From Chloroflexi bacterium AL-N1 (GTDB taxonomy: Bacteria; Chloroflexota; Chloroflexia; Chloroflexales; Roseiflexaceae), in assembly GCA_013122435.1 (NCBI GenBank), contig WYDT01000003.1:432126-496125 (forward strand): 64,000 nucleotides of DNA, given 5' to 3'. The position numbers and the translations under genes were made by a program. This document shows, piece by piece, positions 1-11,633 of the stretch. Below the pieces are notes generated by a model that saw only the letters and a list, made by a program, of their open reading frames with translations, was not told the DNA's origin and did not search any database. The first letter of the stretch is position 1. Every line of letters begins with the position of its first letter.

Positions 1-2
1 TT

Positions 3-724
3 ACGTTTGATAGCTTTGGGCGGATTCTGGGCTTTGTGGACATGAGTGAAGCAGTTGCTGCCGATGGCTCTGGACAGCCCCTCAATTTCTGGCTTTATCT
101 ACGTAATTCAATCGTGGTGACCGTGCTGGTTGTAGTTGGTCAACTGTTTTTAGTGCTCTGGCTGCGTATTCCTTTGCCCGTTTGCATTTTCCCTTCCGCA
201 ATCAAATCTTTTTTCTGTATATCGCGGCGTTGATTGTTCCGGCAATTGTCATTTTGATCCCCAATTACATTCTGATGCGTGACCTGAATTGGCTCAACAC
301 ATTTCAGGGCATCGTGGCGCCATACTTTTTGATGACACCCTTTGCTGTGTTTTTTCTACGCCAGTTTTTCCTGGGGATCAATACTGAGATCGAGGAGGCG
401 GCCAAAATAGATGGGGCCTCACTCTTTCGGGTTTTCTGGAGTCTGGTGATCCCGATCAGTGGCCCACCTCTGGTCACACTGGGCATTCTTACCTTTATTA
501 CGATTTGGAATGAGTATCTCTGACCGCTCTTCGTAGGTCAGGATGAGAGCGTGCGGATGCTGACCGTTGCACCGGGCATCTTCCGTTCACAAACACCGGA
601 GGGTGTGCCAGACTGGAGTGGATTGATGGCAGGTGCGTTGCTAGGGATTTTGCCAGGCATACTGCTATTCGCATTCTTCGGGCGTAAAGCGATTAACTCA
701 ATTCAGTTTAGTGGATACAAATAG
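3..724 (+). pseudogene. Sugar ABC transporter permease (MalG-like), 5'-truncated and broken
   Basis: Inner-membrane permease of a carbohydrate ABC importer; it runs in from the left edge of the window. Readable residues include the EAA-loop stretch EEAAKIDGASLFRVFWSLVIP that contacts the ATPase, and the family C-terminus. Two lesions are visible. The frame changes at the T run 147-151, where the residues before and after (VVVGQLF and SALAAYSFARLHFPF) join if one T is restored. A TGA at 521-523 stands where the family has Trp (WNEYLWPLF). The reading frame then continues to TAG at 722-724. It is the first member of the decayed sugar locus that follows. A sequencing error could explain the T-run indel but hardly all lesions in the locus. 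Confidence 0.85.
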
Positions 725-830
725 GGTGTATTACGGCAGGAGAAGAAGTTTTTGTTTCATTGGAACGCACGGACATATTCATAGAGATATACACAACATG
801 ATTGACAAAGGAGTGTAAACACAATACAGT

Positions 831-2212
831 ATGGAAATCGTCAATTCTTTATTGTTATGGTGCTACTTGCGAACCTTGTATTGGCTGCGTGTGGTGGTGG
901 TAGTAGTACGCCTGCTGGCGAGGCGGATACGTCTTCTGGAACAGATGCTACTGGCTCAAGTGAAGGAGTTACTGTTCGTTATTCGTTATGAGATTCCAAT
1001 CAACAGCCGGCTTATGAAGCCTGTGCTGCCGCGTTTATTGAGCAAAACCCTGACATCAACATCAAGATTGAGCAACTTGGGTGGGATGATTACTGGAACA
1101 ATCTTCAGACGAGTATGGTGGGGAACAATGCACCCGATGTTTTTACCAACCATCTTGCAAAATATCCTGAGTTTGCGACCAAAGACCAGCTCGTAGATAT
1201 TCAGCCGTTAGTGGAGCGTGATCAAGTTGATATTGAGCAGTATATTGGTGATCTGGCAGAATTGTGGACACGTGATGGCCAACGGTGCGGCTTACCAAAG
1301 GATTGGGACACCATTGCGATTGTGTACAACGAGGAAATGTTTGAAGCTGCGGGAGTCGATCCGGCGACACTGGCTGATATGACCTGGAATCCGCAGGATG
1401 GTGGAACCTTTGGCGAACTGATGCGAACCTTGACTCTGGATGCCAATGGCAACAACGCCTTGAGCCCGGACTTCGATCAAAATAATGTAGCTTAGTATGG
1501 CTTTATTCCTCAGGGTGCCGGTGAGTCCTATGGTCAGACCCAGTGGAGCATGTTCGCTGCGAGCAATGGTTGGCAGTTCAACGAAGGTCCATGGGCCACC
1601 AGCTACAATTATGCTGATCCCAGGTTTATTGAAGCAATCCAATGGTATGCCAACCTGAGTCTGGAAGAAGGTATTGCACCACCAATCGCGGATATCGAAA
1701 GTCTTGGTGCCAATGTCTTGTTCACTTCGGGGCAGGGTGCCATGACGACTGATGGTTCATGGATGATTGGTCAGTATGTGAATGATGCCGATTTCACCGT
1801 GGGCTTTGGCTTATTGCCTCAGGGTCCAGAAGGGCGTAAGAGCATGTTCAATGGTCTGGCCGACTCCATCTGGACTGGTAGCCAGCATCAGGAAGAGGCA
1901 TGGGAATGGGTCAAATATGCGGCCTCTCAGGAGTGTCAAGACCTTGTGGGTACCTTTGGTGTGGTTTTTCCGGCCATTGAGACTGGTGTAGATGCAGCAC
2001 TCCAGGCCTATGAGGAGCGTGATCTGGATGTTACAGCCTTTACCGAACAGGCGCTTGATCCGGAAAGCACCTTCTTGCATCCCATTACTGACAATGCTTC
2101 TGAGGTTTTCGCTATTATGGGCACCACCATGGATAGTATTATGTTAGGCCAGATGACTGCGGCGGAAGCACTGGAACCAGCGAATCAAGAGGTGAATGCC
2201 CTCTTCGAGTAA
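831..2212 (+). pseudogene. Sugar-binding lipoprotein of an ABC importer, broken
   Basis: Extracellular solute-binding protein of family 1, the partner of the permease just upstream. The signal sequence ends in a lipobox (LVLAAC) followed by a Gly/Ser/Thr linker, so it would be membrane-anchored outside the cell. The N-terminal ATG at 831 is out of frame with the lipobox, implying an indel between 831 and 845. In the main frame a TGA near 991 stands where the family has Trp (SLWDSNQQPAYEA), and a TAG at 1493-1495 stands where Gln is expected (NVAQYGF). The remainder, to TAA at 2212, is a well-preserved type 1 SBP. Probable ligand is an alpha-galactoside, inferred only from the following gal genes. 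Confidence 0.88.
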
Positions 2213-2341
2213 ATGAGGTTGTATGCTGCTGGGAACACGATCGCTTATTCGGCTGTTCCTGCTGGGAACAGCCGCGCTATATAACCCAATGAGCAACTAC
2301 CTGCTTCTGGAAGCTATAGGTAGCATTGCTAGGTAAGAACA

Positions 2342-4584
<2,243 letters not shown>

Positions 4585-4596
4585 AGAGGCCCACTC

Positions 4597-6673
4597 ATGC
4601 CGATTCATACAACCGATCATGGTTGGGTGTTGGAAACCCGCACGACGGCTTATGTCATTGGATTGAATGAGGCTGGTTTACTCACCCATCGCTACTGGGG
4701 TATACGATTGCCCCATGCGCGTGATTATCCAGCAGCGGCTAATCCTGAGGGGTGGGCGGCTTTTAACAATCCAGCTCATCTTACGCCTGAGGAATACCCA
4801 GGCTATGAAGATATGAAGTTTACCGAGCCCTGTCTCAAGGTTGCCTTTGCCGATGGTGTACGTGATGTGGTGTTGCGATACACAGGGGCAGACATATGTG
4901 AAAGCACCACCCCAGAATTACGTATCTCTCTGCGCGACACGGTCTATCCGCTCAATCTCACACTCCATTATCGCGTACATGCTACCTATGACCTGATCGA
5001 ACGGTGGGTCAGCGTGACCAACGAAGGTGCTGAGCCCATCACCATTGAGCGTATCTGGTCAGCACTGTGGCACCTACCATTAGGTGACGTATACCGGCTA
5101 ACGCATCTGAGTGGCCGCTGGACGGATGAAATGCATCTTCAGCGTGAGTTGCTTACCCCAGGTTTGAAAGTGCTGGAGAGTCGTCGGATAACTACCAGCC
5201 ATCATTACAATCCGTGGTTTGCGATTGACCGTGGGAATGCAGACGAAGAGCTGGGCGACGTCTGGTTTGGCGCACTTGCGTGGAGTGGCAACTGGAAAAT
5301 CCTGGCTGAAATGACCGATGTTGTGTCAACTCAGATTGGCATTGGCATCAATGATTGGGATGGTGCCTGGCGCTTAATCGCTGGTGAGACATTCACCACA
5401 CCTGGGAGCTATGCTGGCTATACCTTGGCTGGTTTTGGGGCAGCAAGTCGCCACATGCACGACTACATTCGTGACCATCTGCTTCCCCATGGAAAAGTAA
5501 CTCACAAGGTTCTCTACAACTCATGGGAAGACACGACGTTTCAGGTCGATGAAGCCTCACAGTGCGCGTTGGCTGAGTCTGCCGCAGCAATGGGTGTCGA
5601 GTTGTTTGTTATGGATGATGGCTGGTTTCACAGACGCGATGATGACAACGCTGGCCTGGGTGATTGGTGGCCAGATGAACGCAAGTTTCCCCATGGTCTT
5701 TCTGGCCTAATCGAGCGTGTCAATGAACTTGGTATGGATTTTGGTCTGTGGATTGAGCCTGAGATGGTAAATCCAGATAGTGATCTCTACTGGGCGCTCC
5801 AGATTGGATTATTCATTTTCCTACGCGTACCCCGAACTTTGGCCGTAATCAACTCATCCTGAATATGGGGCGCAATGATGTACAGGATTATTTGATCAGT
5901 CAGATTGATCAGCTCTTGGCAGAGTACCATATTTGTTTTATCAAATGGGACATGAATCGCAATGTGAGCGAACCGGGTTGGCCGGATGCAGCGGGTGATC
6001 AACGTGAATTATGGGTGCGTTATGTTCATGGTCTGTATCGTGTGTGGGAGACACTGCGTGAGCGGCATCCGCATGTCATCTGGCAGAGTTGCTCTGGTGG
6101 CGGTGGGCGTGCGGATCCTGGCATTCTACGTTTTGCAGACCAGATATGGGTGAGCGATAACACCGAGCCGACTATGCGGCTTGCCATTCAAGAGGGTTTT
6201 CACAGCTCTTTCCTGCGAACACGATGGAGGCATGGGTCACCGATATGGGTCCATCCTATCTGCCGCTCTCTTTTCGCTTTCACGTAAGCATGTGTGGCAC
6301 GCTCGGTGTTGGTGGCCATCTGCTCCAATGGACGCCAGACCAACACGCAGAAGCAGCGCAATGGATCGCGTTGTACAAAGAGATACGGCATATCATTCAA
6401 TTTGGTGATCTGTATCGACCACGATCCCCACAGGAACAGGTGTTCTCGGCTGTACAGTATGTGAGTAAAGATCGTTCAGAAAGTATTCTCTTGGCCTTTC
6501 GCACGCATTTGCCTGAACCTGCCCCTGTGTCCCCATTGTATTTGCGGGGACTTGACCCAAATGCCATGTATATGGTCGAGGGTGTGACTGGTGAGCGCTC
6601 AGGTCTGGGATGGATGCATACTGGATTGTTCATCGAGTTGCAAGATTTTCAGAGTACGGTACGTCGCGTGTAA
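4597..6673 (+). pseudogene. galA: Alpha-galactosidase (GH36), frameshifted
   Basis: Glycosidase releasing galactose from melibiose, raffinose and similar sugars. The N-terminal beta-supersandwich and the (beta/alpha)8 motifs are readable: FVMDDGWF, the nucleophile region IKWDMNR and the acid/base region SDNTEP. The gene occupies three frames: 4597 to about 5815, then about 5815 to 6215, then about 6215 to TAA at 6673. Two indels would restore a protein of about 690 residues, the usual GH36 size. It starts 12 bases after galK and completes a former import-hydrolysis-Leloir unit. A low-fidelity assembly could mimic indels, but the substitution stops upstream argue for real decay. Confidence 0.88.
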
Positions 6674-6706
6674 AGTATACAATGTGAGGTTGTCGTCTTA
6701 CGCACA

Positions 6707-7016
6707 GTGGTTTAGCGCTCACCTCAGATACGTGATGTCACGGCGTCTTCCAGCCGCCATCCACGCCCCGCGCTGCGGTTGCAAACCGCAGCTACAACGT
6801 GCATGCAGGCGTGGTTTAGCGCTCACCTCAGATACGTGATGTCACGGCGTCTTCCAGCCGCCATCCACGCCCCGCGCTGCGGTTGCAAACCGCAGCTACA
6901 ACGTGCATGCAGGCGTGGTTTAGCGCTCACCTCAGATACGTGATGTCACGGCGTCTTCCAGCCGCCATCCACGCCCCGCACTGCGGTTGCAAACCGCAGC
7001 TACAACGTGCATGCAG
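6707..7016. repeat. Three tandem 104-bp repeats with an internal palindrome
   Basis: Units start at 6707, 6811 and 6915; the period is exactly 104 bp and the third copy stops two bases short at 7016. The copies are almost identical; the third has an A at 6980 where the others have G. Each unit contains a near-perfect inverted repeat, GCTGCGGTT-GCA-AACCGCAGC. Open frames across it are meaningless. The right end abuts a glycosidase remnant. It is not a CRISPR: the unit is too long and there are no spacers. Confidence 0.95.
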
Positions 7017-7019
7017 ATC

Positions 7020-7265
7020 ATGTACAATGGTGTTTTTGCTATGGTCTTTTAAGGAAGCAATTGTCGGGAGCCCTGCCCACGTAAATGCCTCCGTATCCAG
7101 AAACATGTACATTGACTCATTAAATGCACCACTAGGTTTCACTTCAGCAACCTTACGCCCATTGTGATAGAACCAGATGGTCTGGTTGTCTTTACACCAG
7201 ACTCCATACGTGTGATAGTCTGCTGCTGCGGCATACAACATACGCCACTCTTCTGACGTTTTCAT
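7020..7265 (-). pseudogene. GH16 (agarase-like) glycosidase fragment
   Basis: A fragment of about 80 codons on the minus strand resembles the C-terminal jelly-roll part of GH16 beta-agarase-type enzymes (ADYHTYGVWCKD, TIWFYHNGRKVAEV, FDTE-like MFLDTEAFTWAGLP). No catalytic ExDxxE segment is present. Downstream the coding pattern ends at the edge of the 104-bp repeats, and upstream it fades at about 7265, so both ends are missing. The assignment rests on residue patterns recalled from the family. Confidence 0.55.
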
Positions 7266-7887
7266 AATTAAGTGTGCCGACCAGAGATGTAAAAAGCACA
7301 CAGAAAATCTAAGCTTCCTCAAACGTAGAAGACTCTTGTGTCGAAATCATTTTTTGGTATGCTTAGGTGTGTTTTACCCAGATACAACTACACAAGTCGT
7401 TTCCTTCAAACATTGACATGACACAATATATTTGGTCTGTTAAGAAGTGGATGGAAAGTATAAAGTGGTATCAGTGTGTAACCTCCTTCCCTGCTTTAAT
7501 CTTATAGTAAATAAGATATTATGAATATAATTAACAAAAGGAGTCAACCCGGTACGGACAGTATCATAACGGACAGTATCATAATGGATGGGTAACATAT
7601 CTGTGTGATGGACAAATCTTCTTGAGCATCTACAGCGATGCAGGGCCAAGAGGTTTTCAGATCTGAGGTATGTGTTAAACTAAATGTGGTATGGGTGCTT
7701 TGGTACATGATAAAATAACAACACCGTAGGTCATGGTTGGGAATAGGACATGTGCATGCTATAATAAAAAGCGATACACCTACAGTATTATATGATACAT
7801 ATTAATCTATTCACGTTTAAAAGCCGATTTATATGTGTGTGTTGTGTCACACCTTGGTGTGTGATGCAGTGCACGTGGTAGGGTCTT
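7266..7887. other. Intergenic region
   Basis: No credible gene. It is AT-rich with one short direct repeat (GGACAGTATCATAA at about 7556 and 7571). It contains the upstream region of the large regulator at 7888, but no convincing -35/-10 pair was found. Confidence 0.5.
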
Positions 7888-10800
7888 ATGGAGTTTCATC
7901 AAAAGATCACTATCCCCCGTATCCTGCGTCCATTGGTGCATCGGGACGTGGCGCTGGATGCATTTGCTCAAAACTTCCATCAGCAAACCTTTGTGGTGCT
8001 TTCTGCTCCAACTGGCTGGGGCAAAACTGCGCTGTTAGTGCAATGGGCTGAGACGCGGGCGCCATGCCGTGTTGCATGGTACACGCTGGATGCCTCTGAT
8101 CGTGATCCGGCACTGTTTTTATCGTATCTTGTCGCTACCTTGCATTTCGTTCCTAAAATCTCTGAACTCCGCGATGATACTGAGAATCCTGATCCTAAAA
8201 ATTTTCCTGCGACTTTCCATAGACTCGCCACGACTCTGGCCAATGTAGAAACTGATATTGCGATTGTACTTGATGATCTCCATGTACTCGATGCGACCGA
8301 AGAACCGCTGCCTGGTGTGTCACAGATTACCAATTTCCTCTCCACTCTCATAACCTATGCCCCCCGTTGCCATCTTATCCTGTCGTCACGCACCATCCCT
8401 ACCCTACCGGGGATGGTCCGGCTGATGTCGCAGGGCCATGGTAGCATCTACGACTATCGGCTGTTGCGTTGCTCTACTGAAGAAGTCAGGCGGCTTGCAG
8501 AACCAGACCTGTCGTTGGACCAGACGCAGGCACAGCAAATTGCAGAGGAGTACGATGGATGGATCACGGGTATTCTGTTTGGTCTTGAGCAACAGCGGAG
8601 TGGCGTAAATTCTCCGTACCCCATTCTATCGGTCGATGACTTTCTGGCCGAGTTGGTCGATCCACTGCCCAGCCATTTGCAGGAGTTTTTAGAGGAAACA
8701 AGTGTCCTTGATGAATTAATTGTTGGGCATTGTGATCGTGTGCGTGATTGCCAAGACTCAGCCACATTGCTGGATGCCGTTTCGCGTCGGGGGTTGTTTA
8801 TTCTCTCGCATGGCACATCGATGGCGTATCATCAACTGTTTCGTGATATGCTCTCGCGTCGCTTGCAACGAACCCCTGAGCGGTATCGGTGTTGTTGCCA
8901 GCGGGCGGCCTCTGTTTATGAAGAGCAAGGGATGGTAGGTAGAGCATTACGTTGTTTGCTGGATACACAAGATATTGATGCTGCCTGGACGCTTTTGCGG
9001 AACCATCTGCCTCAGCTACGACAGCGCTCTCTCCATACGACAGCCCTTTCTTGTCTGGATGATGCAGCACATGTACAGCAGATACCACCAGATTTACTCG
9101 TGTTACAAGCTCGTCTGTATGCCGATCTGGCCATGTGGGACCGTGCGATTGCTGCCACTCGCGTTGCCGAAACTACTGCTATTACACTACCTGATGTACG
9201 TTATGAGGCGCGTGTTTTTCGTGTTGAATGTCTACTGTTTTGTGGTTCTATTGATCAGGCCAAACATGAACTTGATGAGCTACTTGCTCATCCGGTACCG
9301 TCAACCATGACAGTTTTAGTGGCAATTGCCCAGGGACGTTTATGTAGTATGACTGGACAGATCGATGCGGCTATTAAAGCTTTTAATCAAGCCCGTGTTT
9401 ATGCTGAAAACAACCAGGCCGATATGGTAACGCTAGGTACTATTTATGATAATCTAGGTTTTGTACATGCTGTTGCGCGAAACTATACATTGGCGGTACA
9501 GTATCTCCAATCAGCTGATCAGTGTTGGCATACCTGTCAGAATCATGGTCGTCGGGCGATGACACTGAATAATCTGGGTACAATTGCAATGGGTGAACAA
9601 CATCTTGTTGACGCACAGGTGTCGTTAACAACTGGTCTTGCTATAGCACAACAAACCCAACGTCGTCGTGAAGAAGCTTACCTTCAATACAGTCTGGCCG
9701 AATTACAATTTATTACAGCAGCAACCGAACGGGCATTGGCTCAGTTTGAGACTGCGTATACAACCGCACATCAATATGCTATTCGGGTAATTCAGGAACA
9801 GTCAGTAACAGGGGCATGGCTGGCGGCATTGTTACTCCAATCATCGACAGCAGTAGAATGGCAGGAGCGAACACAATTGTATCTGCCAATGCAAACGGAG
9901 GTTGGTAAGGGACGTGTGAATCTGATCCAATGTGTGGAACAGATTCAGGCACGAAAGCAAATAGACGATCTTACTACGATACGTCCCTATTTACCACATC
10001 TGAGTCCCGTCGAACGCGTTTTAGTCGCGTTATTTGAGTCATTTGAGGCCTGGCAAGCGGATAGATGGATACCAACACATTCAGGATGGATGCTCTGTAC
10101 ACAATGGATGAGTAGTTTTTCTACAGATATGCAGCGTCATCTTGCCCGACTAGTGTCATCTTTTTTACGTGCAATCGAGGAGCAAAGTTCACTAGCACAG
10201 AAACTGGTGCAATTTCTCGATCCATTACCACAAGAAAAACAGTTAACTATATCTTCTTCTAAGTTCAATCAGGAACCATCAATAGCTATTACAGCACTTG
10301 GCAAGTTTTCCTGCGCTGTTCATAATCAGTTACGGGAATTAACTGGGATCCAGAAGACGATTCTGGCGCGTATTCTTGACCATCGTGCACCTCTGGCGCT
10401 GGAACAGCTATGGGCAGATATTTGGGGCGAGCGTGAGATGATTACAGGGACCGTCTATAAAGCTATTCAGCGTATGCGTGTGGAAACAGGTCTAACTCTC
10501 GAAATCAATAAGGGACACATCATAGCTCATCGTGAGCTAGACACTATTCATTATGATGTGTGGGAATTCGAGATATTCTGTCGATCACAACAATGGGAAC
10601 AGGCTATTGAAGTCTATCAGGGTGACTTTCTGGTAACTGGCGGTACCGAATCACTCTGGATCTACTCGCGCCGTGAGCATCTGCGTCATCTTTTTCATCA
10701 GGCATTACAGGGCGCCGCTGACCGACTTCTCCAAACTGATCCACCCCATGCCATCGATTATTATCAACGTTGGCTGGCCAATGATCCCTGTAACGAAGAC

Positions 10801-10950
10801 GCAGTGGTTATGATTATGAAACTGGCTGCAAAACTAGGCAAACGCCCCATTTTAGAAACAACCTATCGTAAGTTTGAGCAGGCGCTGAAGCAGGACGGGA
10901 TACCTTTAGGGACGGAAGTTCAGGCGTTGTACGAGCAATTGTCGGTATGA
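7888..10950 (+). CDS. STAND-type transcriptional regulator with C-terminal BTAD domain
   Basis: A 1020-residue signal-transducing ATPase of the MalT/AfsR kind. Walker A (APTGWGKT) lies at residues 40-47 and a Walker B-like stretch (IAIVLDDLHVLD) near residue 130. A winged-helix/arm region follows, then TPR-like helices from about 400 to 750. Residues about 810-1020 look like an OmpR-like winged helix followed by a bacterial transcriptional activation domain (VWEFEIFCRSQQWEQAIEVYQGDFL). The domain order is that of ligand-sensing activators that oligomerise on ATP binding. The probable targets are the small genes immediately downstream. The ligand is unknown. Confidence 0.85.
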   Translation: MEFHQKITIPRILRPLVHRDVALDAFAQNFHQQTFVVLSAPTGWGKTALLVQWAETRAPCRVAWYTLDASDRDPALFLSYLVATLHFVPKISELRDDTENPDPKNFPATFHRLATTLANVETDIAIVLDDLHVLDATEEPLPGVSQITNFLSTLITYAPRCHLILSSRTIPTLPGMVRLMSQGHGSIYDYRLLRCSTEEVRRLAEPDLSLDQTQAQQIAEEYDGWITGILFGLEQQRSGVNSPYPILSVDDFLAELVDPLPSHLQEFLEETSVLDELIVGHCDRVRDCQDSATLLDAVSRRGLFILSHGTSMAYHQLFRDMLSRRLQRTPERYRCCCQRAASVYEEQGMVGRALRCLLDTQDIDAAWTLLRNHLPQLRQRSLHTTALSCLDDAAHVQQIPPDLLVLQARLYADLAMWDRAIAATRVAETTAITLPDVRYEARVFRVECLLFCGSIDQAKHELDELLAHPVPSTMTVLVAIAQGRLCSMTGQIDAAIKAFNQARVYAENNQADMVTLGTIYDNLGFVHAVARNYTLAVQYLQSADQCWHTCQNHGRRAMTLNNLGTIAMGEQHLVDAQVSLTTGLAIAQQTQRRREEAYLQYSLAELQFITAATERALAQFETAYTTAHQYAIRVIQEQSVTGAWLAALLLQSSTAVEWQERTQLYLPMQTEVGKGRVNLIQCVEQIQARKQIDDLTTIRPYLPHLSPVERVLVALFESFEAWQADRWIPTHSGWMLCTQWMSSFSTDMQRHLARLVSSFLRAIEEQSSLAQKLVQFLDPLPQEKQLTISSSKFNQEPSIAITALGKFSCAVHNQLRELTGIQKTILARILDHRAPLALEQLWADIWGEREMITGTVYKAIQRMRVETGLTLEINKGHIIAHRELDTIHYDVWEFEIFCRSQQWEQAIEVYQGDFLVTGGTESLWIYSRREHLRHLFHQALQGAADRLLQTDPPHAIDYYQRWLANDPCNEDAVVMIMKLAAKLGKRPILETTYRKFEQALKQDGIPLGTEVQALYEQLSV

Positions 10951-10969
10951 TTGTCTTTGGAATTGGATG

Positions 10970-11004
10970 TGATAGCTCACTGTAAATCTATGGTGAGTTT
11001 ATCT
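10970..11004 (+). terminator. Candidate hairpin after the regulator
   Basis: GATAGCTCAC and GTGAGTTTATC form an imperfect stem about 20 bases after the regulator stop. There is no U tract, so termination is uncertain. Confidence 0.3.
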
Positions 11005-11011
11005 ATTGTAG

Positions 11012-11077
11012 GCAGGACGGGATACCTTTAGGGACGGAAGTTCAGGCGTTATACGAGCAATTGTCGGTATGGTTGTC
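11012..11077 (+). repeat. 66-bp duplicate of the regulator's 3' end
   Basis: Matches 10890-10955 except at two positions: a silent TTG-to-TTA change in a Leu codon, and TGA (the stop) to TGG. The read-through frame extends 11 further codons to TAG at 11103-11105. It is either a short segmental duplication or the last trace of a deleted paralogous regulator; the silent change fits the second slightly better. Confidence 0.9.
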
Positions 11078-11133
11078 ATGTGAGTCTGGTGTCGTGGACT
11101 CTTAGAAAGTCCACAATGAGTCCACCACATGAC
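11075..11133. repeat. Nested inverted repeat
   Basis: Outer arms GTCATGTG (11075-11082) and CACATGAC (11126-11133) enclose a second perfect stem, GTGGACT (11094-11100) and AGTCCAC (11108-11114). It begins at the end of the 66-bp duplicate and precedes the TATAAT box at 11146-11151. It may be a terminator, an operator or both. Confidence 0.6.
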
Positions 11134-11187
11134 AGGTTGTTATTCTATAATCGATATATACCATATGTCAAAGAAAGAGGGTTGCAT

Positions 11188-11340
11188 ATGAATCGACATA
11201 CGAAGCGCATGTTAGTGACTATTCTTTTGATGGTTCTTCTAAGTATATCTGGATTGGTTAGTTCAACTGCGGAAGCTATACTTGGACAGCCGGGGCCAGC
11301 ACCAGCAGAACCACCAGCACAAATTGTTGAGAATCCATAA
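11188..11340 (+). CDS. Short secreted peptide, 50 residues
   Basis: Starts at ATG 11188, seven bases after AAGAAAGAGG; an upstream in-frame start at 11080 is rejected because the purine-rich site and the signal sequence both fit 11188. Residues 1-30 form a classic Sec signal: basic MNRHTKR, a hydrophobic core (MLVTILLMVLLSISGLV), then SSTAEA as a likely cleavage site. The mature part would be about 20 residues rich in Pro, Ala and Gly, ending VENP. A TATAAT box lies at 11146-11151. Together with the upstream ligand-sensing regulator it could be an exported signal peptide or a small surface peptide. No family was recognised. Confidence 0.7.
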   Translation: MNRHTKRMLVTILLMVLLSISGLVSSTAEAILGQPGPAPAEPPAQIVENP

Positions 11341-11351
11341 GGCAGGTATGT

Positions 11352-11633
11352 ATGACTGATGTCCCTTTTCCCGTCCAGTATTCTCAACCGATGCGTCATA
11401 CCGGACTGCGTACGCTGGCCCTCCTGGCCTCGTCCAATCCACAGGTAGCATCGTTATTGTTCAGTGACGACCCTGAACAGGCTGCATCGGTCCATCCACA
11501 CTACACTTGTCATCTCGATGACACCGAACGTGTAGCGTTGTTGGACATTTGCTCGCAGGTGCATACGGTAGACGAATTTGTTGCCCGTATTGCCGAAATG
11601 GTTGATGGTATGCAACAGGCTGGTTCATCATGA
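11352..11633 (+). CDS. 93-residue protein of unknown function
   Basis: Begins 11 bases after the secreted peptide and ends in an ATGA overlap with the next gene, so the three form one translational unit. It has no signal sequence or membrane segment. The middle (LASSNPQVASLLFSDDPEQA followed by LDDTERVALLDI) has the rhythm of Os1348/NHLP-type precursor leaders, in which a short helix with a DPE-like turn precedes a helix with ERxALL; the resemblance is weak and may be chance. Two Cys and several His occur. Function unknown. Confidence 0.65.
   Translation: MTDVPFPVQYSQPMRHTGLRTLALLASSNPQVASLLFSDDPEQAASVHPHYTCHLDDTERVALLDICSQVHTVDEFVARIAEMVDGMQQAGSS

Noticed and set aside
6707..7016. CRISPR array
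   Set aside because: The unit is 104 bp, directly abutting, without unique spacers, and no cas gene is nearby.
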